In this document: positions 6,577-13,717 of the stretch, one piece after another | Position numbering within the stretch: position 1 is the first letter of the stretch | Layout: each line of letters starts with the position of its first letter | Source: a virus | Virus record (IMG/VR): IMGVR_UViG_3300033154_000088 | Location: 1 to 25,490 of that record | Strand: one strand, 5' to 3' | DNA: 25,490 nucleotides | Translations under genes and position numbers: made by a program | Notes under the pieces: model-generated | Database searches by the model: none | Seen by the model: only the letters and a program-made list of their open reading frames with translations | What the model was told of the DNA's origin: nothing

Positions 6577-8877
6577 ATGGCAGACGAAATTCCTGGAACG
6601 CGCGCACCCTACGAAGACCTCGAGCAGGGGGAGGAGACCGCGTTCCCATCGGTCGAAGGCTTCGAAGAAGTTGACGTGCCCGAGGACTACCCCGAAGACC
6701 AGCCGCCGGCATCCGATGAAGAGGCGGGGAGCGCGTGGGTGCTCTCCGATGGTCACTTGCTGGCGGTCGTGCAGTCCGAGCTCGACTCCGGCCTGGGCTG
6801 GACCGGGACGCGGATCTCAGAGGCGCGGCGCTACTCGCTCGCCAAGTATTTCGGCAACCCTCGAGGCGACGAGCGCGAAGGCCGCAGCCAGGTGGTCACC
6901 CGCGACGTGTTCGAGCAGGTCGAGTGGCTGCTCCCGTCGCTGATGGAGATCTTCTGCTCGGGCCCGAGAGTGGTCCGCTTCATGCCGACGGGCGACGAAG
7001 ACACCGACTCCGCTGAGCAAGCGACCGAGATGGTCAACCATGTGTTCGCACGCGAAGATGGGCCGATGGTGCTCTACACGATGTTCAAGGACGCGCTGAC
7101 ACAGAAGAATGGCATCGTGAAGGTGTGGTTCGAAGACTCCGACGCCGTCACCTTCGAAGATTACGCGGGCAAGAACCTGATGGAGTTGCAGGCAGTCTTC
7201 GACGACGAAGACTACGAAGTCCGCGCCGTACAGGCGTGGCACATCAATCAGAAGTCGGGCGAGCGCGAGGACCTGGACGAGACCAGCCCGCTCCCCGAAA
7301 ACCATGACCCGATGCGCGTGCGATACGACATCGAGGGCGTGCGCTACAAGCGGCGCGGCAAGATCTGCCTCGAGAACATCCCGCCGGAAGAGTTCGTGAT
7401 CAATCGCGACTGCCGAGGCCTCGAGGACCCGAGCTGTCGATTCGCAGCGCACCGCGTGCGCGCAACCGAGAGCTCCCTGATCGCACTGGGCTACGACGAG
7501 GCCACGGTCAAGCGGATTCCCAGCGCGCACTCTGTTTACGGCACCGACCAGGACGCGATCGTTCGAGCCAGCCAGGACGACTCGCACCCCCTGATGCTCG
7601 GCGACCGCAAAGACTCTCAGAGATCGGTCTACATCACCGAGTCCTACATTTTGGTGGACCGGGATGGGGATGGCATCAGCGAGTGGTGGAAGGTCGTCAC
7701 CGGGGGGGACTACGGCCAAGCCCTGCTGTCAGCTGAGCCCTCAAACGGTCACCCGTTTGTGTCAGTCACTCCCATTCCGGTCCCTCATCGCTTCTATGGC
7801 CTGTCGCTCTCCGATGTCGGCAGCGACCTGCAGGAGATCAACACCACCCTGTGGCGCCAGTTCATGGATTGCCTCTACCTCGCAACCGACCCGCGCAGCA
7901 TCGTGTTGTCGCGCGGCGAAGGCGACGCGGCGACTCCGCTGGTGAATCTCGACCAACTGCTCGACTCCGCAGCCGGCGGCTATATCGAGGAGTATGCGCC
8001 CAACGCGATCCGACCCTTCGAGTCGAAGAGCAACGCCGCTGACATCATTCCTGCGATGGAGATGCACTCGAAGATGAAGGAGGCGCGCACGGGGATCTCG
8101 CCCGACGCGATGGGCATCAATCCCGAGTCGATCTCGAAGCACGTCTACGGGACGATGGTGCAGAGCTCGGCGGCGGCGACGCGGATGACGATGTACGCGC
8201 GGATCTTCGCGGAGACCGGCGTCAAGCACCTCTTCCAGAAGATCTACATGCTCCTGATGCAACACGACACGCGCGGGATGACGATTCGCGTGCGCGGCAA
8301 GTACGTGCACGTCGACCCGACCGCCTGGTCGACCGAAGCAGATTGCCAGGTGACGGTGGGCCTCGGCCACGGTTCGAAGATGGAGAAGGGCATGAACCTG
8401 CAGACCATTGGCGAGGTTCAGAAGCAACTCCACGAGGCCGGGCTGAGCCACATGGTGTCACCGACCAACGTCTACAACACCGTCTCCGACCTGGTCGAAG
8501 CGCTCGGCTTCCGATCGCCGGAGCAGTATTTCACGGACCCGACAACGGTCCAGCCGCCGGAGCCTCCGCCGGATCCGACAGCCGACGCGGTGAAGGCCGC
8601 GTCCGAAGTCGAGTTCATGCGGGTGGAGCTCGAGCGCCAGAAGGTCGAGCTCGAGCGTGACAAGCTGATGCTGAACATCAAGGAGGTCGAGCTCAAGCAC
8701 GAGGTCGAGATTCAGAAACTCCGGAAGGACGGCTACGCTGCGACGCCAGATATGCAGTGGACGTTGCCGAAACCGAAACCAGAAGAGGGATTCGAACCGA
8801 GGCAGGAAGCGGAGCTACCGCCCCCGCCTCTCGAACAACCAACGCCCGCAGACGCCGGGCCTGAAGGAGTAGTCTGA
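6577..8877 (+). CDS. Portal protein (P22-type)
   Basis: The product is 766 residues; it would form the dodecameric ring at the DNA-entry vertex that docks the terminase and later the tail. Residues 1-50 are an acidic, Pro-rich arm. The core begins near residue 55 with the characteristic block SEARRYSLAKYFGNPRGDE (81-99) followed by VTRDVFEQVEWLLPSLMEIF (107-126), as in P22-like and related podovirus portals. Residues about 675-718 form a highly charged coiled coil with repeated VELER/VELK heptads, and the last ~45 residues are Pro/Glu-rich. A GGAG ribosome site precedes the ATG. The large size, compared with the 450-600 residues of many portals, fits the P22-type barrel-containing class. The stop overlaps the ATG of the histone-like gene by one base (TGATG). 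Confidence 0.9.
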   Translation: MADEIPGTRAPYEDLEQGEETAFPSVEGFEEVDVPEDYPEDQPPASDEEAGSAWVLSDGHLLAVVQSELDSGLGWTGTRISEARRYSLAKYFGNPRGDEREGRSQVVTRDVFEQVEWLLPSLMEIFCSGPRVVRFMPTGDEDTDSAEQATEMVNHVFAREDGPMVLYTMFKDALTQKNGIVKVWFEDSDAVTFEDYAGKNLMELQAVFDDEDYEVRAVQAWHINQKSGEREDLDETSPLPENHDPMRVRYDIEGVRYKRRGKICLENIPPEEFVINRDCRGLEDPSCRFAAHRVRATESSLIALGYDEATVKRIPSAHSVYGTDQDAIVRASQDDSHPLMLGDRKDSQRSVYITESYILVDRDGDGISEWWKVVTGGDYGQALLSAEPSNGHPFVSVTPIPVPHRFYGLSLSDVGSDLQEINTTLWRQFMDCLYLATDPRSIVLSRGEGDAATPLVNLDQLLDSAAGGYIEEYAPNAIRPFESKSNAADIIPAMEMHSKMKEARTGISPDAMGINPESISKHVYGTMVQSSAAATRMTMYARIFAETGVKHLFQKIYMLLMQHDTRGMTIRVRGKYVHVDPTAWSTEADCQVTVGLGHGSKMEKGMNLQTIGEVQKQLHEAGLSHMVSPTNVYNTVSDLVEALGFRSPEQYFTDPTTVQPPEPPPDPTADAVKAASEVEFMRVELERQKVELERDKLMLNIKEVELKHEVEIQKLRKDGYAATPDMQWTLPKPKPEEGFEPRQEAELPPPPLEQPTPADAGPEGVV

Positions 8878-9362
8878 TGGGAGCAGCATCGAAGGCAAGC
8901 GGCACCGCAGCGCAGAAGAAGGCAGCCAGGGTGGCAACGAGAACCGCGAAGAAGGCCGGAAGGACGGCAACCAGGACCGCATCGAAGGCCGCGAAGGGCG
9001 CCGTGAAGGCCGCGAAGAAGGTCGCCAGACTCGCCAAGAAACCCGGCAAGGTCGCGAAGGCAGTGGGTGGTGCCCAGCTCGCTGCGGCGAAGAAGGGCGC
9101 GAAGGTCATGTCCGGTGGCCTGATCGGCAAGAAGGACACCCGCGTGGCCCAAGCGCCCGAGCGGAAGGCCGCACGCAAGCAAGCCAGCGCGATCAAGAAG
9201 ACCGCGCGCACGACCGCGAAGAACCTGCGGAAGGCCGGCAACAGCGGCAAGGCGCAGGCCACCCGCAAGGCGGGTCGCGCGGCTGCCAAGCAGGTGATGA
9301 AGGACGCCCCGAAGCGCAAGGACGTTCGGACCAAGGCGCTCACGAGGAAGAGCGCGCGGTGA
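8877..9362 (+). CDS. Histone H1-like Lys/Ala-rich basic protein
   Basis: The product is 161 residues, made almost entirely of Ala, Lys, Arg, Gly and Thr. By hand count there are about 33 Lys and 16 Arg against only four acidic residues. It has repeated AAKK, KAAKGAVKAAKK and ARKAG-type units resembling the C-terminal tails of histone H1 and the bacterial H1-like proteins (Hc1, BpH1, AlgP types). No folded-domain motif or cysteine is present. A ribosome site (AAGGAG) and a one-base overlap with the portal stop show that it belongs to the head operon. It probably binds DNA non-specifically, for example to condense packaged or injected DNA, or it may interact with the acidic scaffold. Because Ala/Lys-rich low-complexity sequence arises easily by convergence, homology to true H1 should not be assumed. 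Confidence 0.8.
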   Translation: MGAASKASGTAAQKKAARVATRTAKKAGRTATRTASKAAKGAVKAAKKVARLAKKPGKVAKAVGGAQLAAAKKGAKVMSGGLIGKKDTRVAQAPERKAARKQASAIKKTARTTAKNLRKAGNSGKAQATRKAGRAAAKQVMKDAPKRKDVRTKALTRKSAR

Positions 9363-9736
9363 ATCCCAATGAATCCCAACCGGTAACCCTGAACCCCAGG
9401 GAACGCGGAGAACAGGCGGCTGAGATCGCTCGGCATCCTGTTCTCCGCCAGGCGCTCGAGGCCACGCGCGAATGGGCGATGGAGGCATTCAACCAGGCGA
9501 AGACGCCGGACGATGCCTGGAACGCGCGGCTGCGGGTGATGGCTGTCGACGAGTTCATCCAGTATCTGATGGCCGTCATCCAGCTGGGCCGCTCGGAAAC
9601 CGCGAAGATCGAGCGCGAGTACGAGAACATGCGCAAGAAGAAGCGCGACAAGATCTCGTTCGCTGACCACCTGGTGGCTGCCCGCAAGGCCCGTGCCGAA
9701 TACGACGAGCAGCAGGAGAAAGTTGCCAACGGGTGA
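9359..9736 (+). CDS. Small helical hypothetical protein between portal and scaffold
   Basis: The product is 125 residues and predicted to be largely helical. It has a middle segment with many aromatics and hydrophobics (DEFIQYLMAVIQLGRSETAK) and a charged, coiled-coil-like C-terminal third (KIEREYENMRKKKRDK). GTG at 9359 overlaps the previous stop by four bases (GTGA), and an AGGAAG ribosome-site-like stretch precedes it. The nearby ATG at 9369 is out of frame. The position between portal and scaffold suggests a head assembly or virion role. No family is recognised. Confidence 0.75.
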   Translation: MNPNESQPVTLNPRERGEQAAEIARHPVLRQALEATREWAMEAFNQAKTPDDAWNARLRVMAVDEFIQYLMAVIQLGRSETAKIEREYENMRKKKRDKISFADHLVAARKARAEYDEQQEKVANG

Positions 9737-9792
9737 AAAACGCGCACAATGGGGTAGTTACACGCCCAAAGTCCTCCCCGGACGGGTGAAAT

Positions 9793-10956
9793 GTGCCGCA
9801 GCCGGCTGAATTTCAGACCCAGCGGAGCTCCGTAGAGGGCCTCGATGAGGCCGCTGAGACGTTTTTCAAGAACGAAGCGGCGAAAACAGCCGCCAAGCGC
9901 AAGTCGATGGGCCTCCCCGAGGGCGAGGAAGAGCCCCCGATCGTACTGCCACCCGATCCGCCCACCGATGAGCGCCTAGCGCGCGCACTGGGCGAAGACA
10001 CCCCCGAACCCGATCCCGACAAGGCCCCGGCTGTCGAGGATCCCCCCAGAGAGCCGATCGAAGACGAAGACGCAGAAGCACCCGTCTCCGATGAAGATCC
10101 AGAGGGCCTCGAGCTACCTGGCGAGGCTGAGGACGCAGCAATCACCCTGGAGACCCCGATCGCGATGCCAGACGGCTCCGAGGTCACTCTCCACGAGCTG
10201 CGCCGCGGGTTCCTGCGCGAGACCGACTACACGGCGAAGACCATGGAGCTCGCCGAGCAACGCAAGCTATTCGAAGGCAAGGTGGGCGAGGCCCACACCG
10301 CCTACGAGCAGCGGATCGCCATGGCGACCGGTCTGGCCGAGCAACTGCAGGCGAGCCTGGCTCAGTTCGGGCCGACCCAGCAGCAAATGGACCACCTGCG
10401 CACGACCGACCCCGGCGAGTACGCGGCGCGCATCGAAGACATGCGCCGCAAGCAGGCACTCGTGCAGCAGGCGGTGCAGGCGAAGAAGGATGTCGAAACG
10501 GAGGCTGCGCGCTTGTGGGATGAGCAGCGGGCCGCTCGAGTTCCGATCGAACGCCAGGCGCTGGCCGAGGCGATCCCCGCATTCAAGAAGAATTTCAACG
10601 GCGAGTACGACCAGCTCAGCCGTTACGCTTTGGCCTCGGACGGGGGGGAGCTCCGCCCCGAGGAGTGGGACGCGCTGGACGACCATCGCCATGTCACTCT
10701 CGTGTGGAAAGCACGGGAATACGACAAGGCGACACGGAAGACCCTGCCCGCAGCCCGCAAACGATTGGCTGGGAAGCCTCGTTCAATCCGTTCCGGAACG
10801 CAGAGCGTAGCCGGGGACACGGCCAACGATGAGCTGAAGGTCGCTATGGCGAACCTCAAAGCAAACCCCGAGAGCAAACAGGCACAACAGGACGCCTTTA
10901 TGGCTCGGGATCGCGCGAAGCGCGCGAAGCAGCCCGCTGCGAGACGCCGTACATGA
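9793..10956 (+). CDS. Capsid scaffolding protein
   Basis: The product is 387 residues. Residues about 41-120 are a strongly acidic, Pro-rich disordered arm. Residues 129-161 hold the recognisable scaffold block with DGSEVTLHELRRGFLRETDY and then AKTMELAEQRKLFE, similar to scaffolds of many podovirus-type phages. The rest is helical and coiled coil, with a basic C-terminus (RDRAKRAKQPAARRRT) of the sort that contacts the capsid protein. GTG at 9793 is the first possible start after an in-frame TGA at 9787, and the ribosome site is weak. The gene sits directly upstream of the capsid gene with a 10-nt gap, the usual arrangement. The protein would direct prohead assembly and leave, or be degraded, before maturation. 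Confidence 0.85.
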   Translation: MPQPAEFQTQRSSVEGLDEAAETFFKNEAAKTAAKRKSMGLPEGEEEPPIVLPPDPPTDERLARALGEDTPEPDPDKAPAVEDPPREPIEDEDAEAPVSDEDPEGLELPGEAEDAAITLETPIAMPDGSEVTLHELRRGFLRETDYTAKTMELAEQRKLFEGKVGEAHTAYEQRIAMATGLAEQLQASLAQFGPTQQQMDHLRTTDPGEYAARIEDMRRKQALVQQAVQAKKDVETEAARLWDEQRAARVPIERQALAEAIPAFKKNFNGEYDQLSRYALASDGGELRPEEWDALDDHRHVTLVWKAREYDKATRKTLPAARKRLAGKPRSIRSGTQSVAGDTANDELKVAMANLKANPESKQAQQDAFMARDRAKRAKQPAARRRT

Positions 10957-10966
10957 GGTTTTTCAG

Positions 10967-11938
10967 ATGGCAATCACCGACTATTTCAGGACATCCGACC
11001 AGATCGGGGAGAAGGAGGACATCTCCGACCTGATCCACAACATCAGTCCGACCGAGACCCCGTTCCTCACACTCGCAGGCACGACGTCCGCGAGCGGGAT
11101 CTATCACCAGTGGCAGATCGACTCGCTCGACACGCCCGCTGCAAACATCGTCGAAGAAGGCGCTGACGCTGCCGACGCCAAGAAGACCCCGACGGAGATG
11201 CGTGGCAACTACACGCAGATCTCGTCTCAGGTCTTCATGGTCAGTGGCACCGCCGAAGTGGTCGACAAGTACGGCCGCGACTCCGAGATCGCGTATCACG
11301 CTGCGAAGGCAGCGCGCGAGCTCAAGACCGATGTCGACTTCTCGATCACCGGCCTGAATCAGCCGTCACTCGCCGGCCTCACCCGTCAGTCCGGGTCTCT
11401 CGAGACCTGGATCGAGACCAACACCTATGAGGATGTTGGCTCGGGTGGTGGTGGCTGGGGCGTCGGCGTCACGTTGATTCGGACCATCGTCGCCACGGAC
11501 GCGCTGACACAGGCGAACCTCGACGGCGTGATCCAGTCGGCCTGGAGCAACGGCGGCAAGCCGTCGGTGATGCTCTGCGGTCCCGTCCAGAAGACGAAGA
11601 TCTCCACCATGGACGGTGTCGGGACGATCGGATCCTCGGGCGTCACGCGCAGTGACCGCTCGGGTCGCACGATCTACGCCACCGCTGACCTCTACGTCAG
11701 CAACTTCGGCGAGCTCCGGGTTCTTCCCAGCCGGCACGTCCGGCAGGAAGACGCGAACGTCGATCACGCGATCTTCTGCCTCGATCCCGAGTACATGAAG
11801 GTGGCGTATCTCCGGCCCTGGCAGCAGTTCGACCTCGCCAAGGTCGGTGACTCGATCCGGCGCGAGATGCTGGTCGAGTGGACGCTCGAGATGTGCAACG
11901 AAAAGGCGCACGGCGCGGTCTACGACCTGGCGGCGTAA
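10967..11938 (+). CDS. Major capsid protein (SU10-like, DUF5309-type)
   Basis: The product is 323 residues and is the shell-forming capsid protein. The N-terminal block DLIHNISPTETPF (21-33), then NYTQISSQVFMVSGTAEVVD (81-100) and the helix AAKAARELKTDVD (112-124), match the pattern I know from the SU10-like capsid family (DUF5309). The C-terminal part contains LPSRHVRQE, an AIFCLDPEYMKVAYLRPW strand region and EMLVEWTLEMCNEKAHG. The length is typical. A glycine run (GSGGGGWGVG, 157-166) is probably a surface loop. The ribosome site is weak (GAGG about 10 nt upstream), which is surprising for a highly expressed capsid gene. The 93-nt gap that follows holds two hairpins. Confidence 0.92.
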   Translation: MAITDYFRTSDQIGEKEDISDLIHNISPTETPFLTLAGTTSASGIYHQWQIDSLDTPAANIVEEGADAADAKKTPTEMRGNYTQISSQVFMVSGTAEVVDKYGRDSEIAYHAAKAARELKTDVDFSITGLNQPSLAGLTRQSGSLETWIETNTYEDVGSGGGGWGVGVTLIRTIVATDALTQANLDGVIQSAWSNGGKPSVMLCGPVQKTKISTMDGVGTIGSSGVTRSDRSGRTIYATADLYVSNFGELRVLPSRHVRQEDANVDHAIFCLDPEYMKVAYLRPWQQFDLAKVGDSIRREMLVEWTLEMCNEKAHGAVYDLAA

Positions 11939-12031
11939 GCGGCTCGCGAGAGGGCGGCTTCGGGTTATGCCGAAGTCAGGTTTCTGGCCCGCCCGGCACT
12001 GGGGCCGTCCTCTCACTTTCCCGGAGGTGTT
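11939..12031 (+). promoter_or_regulatory. Intergenic gap after capsid gene with two hairpins
   Basis: This is the longest non-coding stretch in the window. Hairpin 1 (11956-11977) pairs CTTCGG with CCGAAG around a GTTATG loop and extends outward by a G-T and a G-C pair. Hairpin 2 (11986-12006) pairs GGCCC with GGGCC around an 11-nt loop. Neither is followed by a clean T run, only by a pyrimidine-rich tail (TCCTCTCACTTTCCC), so this is at best a weak terminator, attenuator or mRNA-stabilising structure. GGAGGTG at 12023-12029 is the ribosome site of the next gene. Confidence 0.4.
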
Positions 12032-12352
12032 ATGCCGAACCGAAGACACTCGATCAGAAAGCTCGGAGCCGTGTCCTTTCCTGGCAGCACCGCTGCCGTC
12101 GACATGGGCGAGTTCACGAAGGGAGTCGTTCACATTGACGGCACGGGAGCGGTCTTCGAGATGCAGTGCTCCCCGGACGGCGGAAGCACCTGGTTTGTAC
12201 TGATGAGGCCTAACGGCGTTCGCGGTCGGTTCACGATTTCCGGCGTTGAGCGCTCATACCAGATCCCCATCATGCCGAAACTGTTCAAGGGACTCGTGAC
12301 CACAGCGGACCTTGATGCCGGCTACATCGAGGGCATCCGCGAGGTCGCCTAA
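12032..12352 (+). CDS. Small virion-type protein, paralog A
   Basis: The product is 106 residues and beta-rich. It shares with the next gene the pattern LGAV, D-x-x-EFTxGV, SPDGGSTW and a terminal EGIREVA, so the two are tandem paralogs. A very good ribosome site (GGAGGTG) precedes the ATG. The SPDGGxTW element is common in small beta-sandwich or fibre-like structural domains. Directly after a capsid gene, a head decoration or vertex protein is a reasonable guess, but I cannot name a family. It has one cysteine and no membrane segment. Confidence 0.75.
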   Translation: MPNRRHSIRKLGAVSFPGSTAAVDMGEFTKGVVHIDGTGAVFEMQCSPDGGSTWFVLMRPNGVRGRFTISGVERSYQIPIMPKLFKGLVTTADLDAGYIEGIREVA

Positions 12353-12353
12353 C

Positions 12354-12359
12354 AAGGAG
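12354..12359 (+). promoter_or_regulatory. Shine-Dalgarno AAGGAG deciding the 12366 start
   Basis: AAGGAG lies six bases before ATG 12366. The in-frame ATG at 12312 would overlap the preceding gene and lacks such a site. The 12366 start also aligns the N-terminus (MPIKQRHKI) with that of the paralog (MPNRRHSIR). Confidence 0.65.
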
Positions 12360-12365
12360 CGAGAA

Positions 12366-12701
12366 ATGCCGATCAAGCAGAGGCACAAGATCATCGACCT
12401 CGGAGCCGTCGCGTCTAGCGCTGACACGCCTGCGATCGACGTGTCGGAGTTCACCAGCGGGGTTCTCTACATGGACAGAGACTCCGGCGACGCCATCATC
12501 ACTGCCCTGGTCTCTCCGGACGGTGGCACTACCTGGCACACCTACTACGACCCCAACGAGGTCCTAATTCAGTTTACGTCTGATGTTGCGGTTCCGAATG
12601 CTGCATACGGGATCGCGATCACTGCCAAGTTGATGAAGTTCAATGTGGCCGTGGCCGACATCGCGGGACTCTGGTTCGAGGGTCTCCGGGAGATCGGCTA
12701 A
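12366..12701 (+). CDS. Small virion-type protein, paralog B
   Basis: The product is 111 residues. It aligns with the preceding gene along its length: MP start, LGAV, D-x-x-EFTSGV, SPDGGTTW and the ending FEGLREIG. Sequence identity is low by eye, so the duplication is old. It differs in lacking cysteine and in carrying a longer middle section (YYDPNEVLIQFTSDVA). The stop overlaps the next ATG by one base (TAATG). The two are probably surface or vertex proteins of the head that occupy equivalent or paired sites; the function is inferred from position and duplication only. Confidence 0.8.
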   Translation: MPIKQRHKIIDLGAVASSADTPAIDVSEFTSGVLYMDRDSGDAIITALVSPDGGTTWHTYYDPNEVLIQFTSDVAVPNAAYGIAITAKLMKFNVAVADIAGLWFEGLREIG

Positions 12702-13063
12702 TGCCTGGCGCGTACACACCGTGGGAAGATGTCTCCGCGCAGGACTCCGAAGTCGTGCGCAAGATCCGGATCAATACGCTCGACAACGCGAACCACTCGA
12801 TCGAAGAGCACGTCGCGCAGGACTGCACCGAAGTGCTCGAGATGAACGCGGCGCTGCGGAACAGGGACAACTTCAGCGGGTCACTGTGGGCCGGGCGAAG
12901 CTGGGTCCAGGTTGCGCAGATCCCGTTCGCCGTTCTCGAGAAGTGGATGATCGAAGAGGACATCGACTTCTACCGATGGAACGATGAAGACAAGGCGCGA
13001 ATCGTGCGCCGGCTTAACTCCAACGAGTGGAGCGGCCTACGGACGGCCCCTGGGAGGATCTAG
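12701..13063 (+). CDS. Conserved-type small virion/connector-region protein
   Basis: The product is 120 residues and mixed helical. Recognisable segments are ALRNRDNFSGSLWAGRSW, then IPFAVLEKWMIEEDIDFY and a C-terminal RRLNSNEWSGLRTAPGRI. I remember small proteins ending in LN-x-x-E-(Y/W)-x-x-LRT beside connector genes in other podovirus-type phages, but I cannot give a function. The ribosome site is GGGAG, the start overlaps the previous stop (TAATG), and the gene is followed immediately (0 nt gap) by the adaptor gene, so it is part of the same translational chain. Confidence 0.75.
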   Translation: MPGAYTPWEDVSAQDSEVVRKIRINTLDNANHSIEEHVAQDCTEVLEMNAALRNRDNFSGSLWAGRSWVQVAQIPFAVLEKWMIEEDIDFYRWNDEDKARIVRRLNSNEWSGLRTAPGRI

Positions 13064-13717
13064 GTGCTCGAGACATACGCGGAGCTGCAGCAAATCATCG
13101 AGGACTACCTCGAGCAGGAAGATGTCAGCGGGAAGATTCCGACGTTCATCCGCCTGGCCGAGTCGCGGTTCGATCGCGAGCTCTCGGTGCGATGGATGGA
13201 AACTATCTTCGAAGGGGACATCGACCAGCAAGAGGTCCCGCTGCCCGTGGACTTCCTCGAGCTGCGATCGCTCTACCTCACGTCGCACTCGCCGTGGCTG
13301 CTGGCGAAGCCGAGACCGCAGCACCTGTTCTTCTCCTCGAGTGTCTCGTCGCTATCGGGCATTCCGCGTCTCTACACAATCATCGGTTCGTCCTTGTTCT
13401 TCGCTCCAGACCCGACCGGTGTCGACGCCGGCACGTATCCGTTCCAGATGTACTACCGCCAGATGGTCCCGAAGCTCTCGACTAACAACCCGACAAACTG
13501 GCTGCTCGACCTGGCGCCCGATGTCTATCTCTATGCGTCACTGCTCGAGGCGCAGCCGTATCTGATCGACGACGAGCGACTGCAGGTGTGGGCGCAGATG
13601 TATAAGCAAGCGAAAGACAGTCTCATCAGCCTGGACGTTCGCGGCCGGGGTCGACCCTTCGGCGAGGCAAGGCCGCGCTCCGGATTCAACGACGGGAAGG
13701 TCAACACGAGGTACTGA
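13064..13717 (+). CDS. Head-tail adaptor protein (SU10 adaptor-like)
   Basis: The product is 217 residues. The N-terminal block TYAELQQIIEDYLEQEDV, then IPTFIRLAESRFDRELSVRW, is the hallmark of the SU10-type adaptor family, which forms the ring under the portal that joins it to the tail nozzle. Later segments contain PVDFLELRSLYL and a conserved-looking LLEAQPYLIDDERLQVW helix. GTG at 13064 follows directly after the previous TAG and is preceded by GGGAGG. Its place between capsid and nozzle genes fits this role. Confidence 0.82.
   Translation: MLETYAELQQIIEDYLEQEDVSGKIPTFIRLAESRFDRELSVRWMETIFEGDIDQQEVPLPVDFLELRSLYLTSHSPWLLAKPRPQHLFFSSSVSSLSGIPRLYTIIGSSLFFAPDPTGVDAGTYPFQMYYRQMVPKLSTNNPTNWLLDLAPDVYLYASLLEAQPYLIDDERLQVWAQMYKQAKDSLISLDVRGRGRPFGEARPRSGFNDGKVNTRY

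Noticed and set aside
6817-7719. 300-codon - strand ORF opposite the portal gene
   Set aside because: It is antisense to a well-supported portal gene, has no ribosome site, and no other - strand gene is supported in the window. The same applies to other - strand ORFs such as 22916-24157 and 8693-9670.
9737-9792. Hairpin GTCC-TCCCC-GGAC before the scaffold gene as a terminator
   Set aside because: The stem is only four pairs with no T run; this is within chance for this composition.
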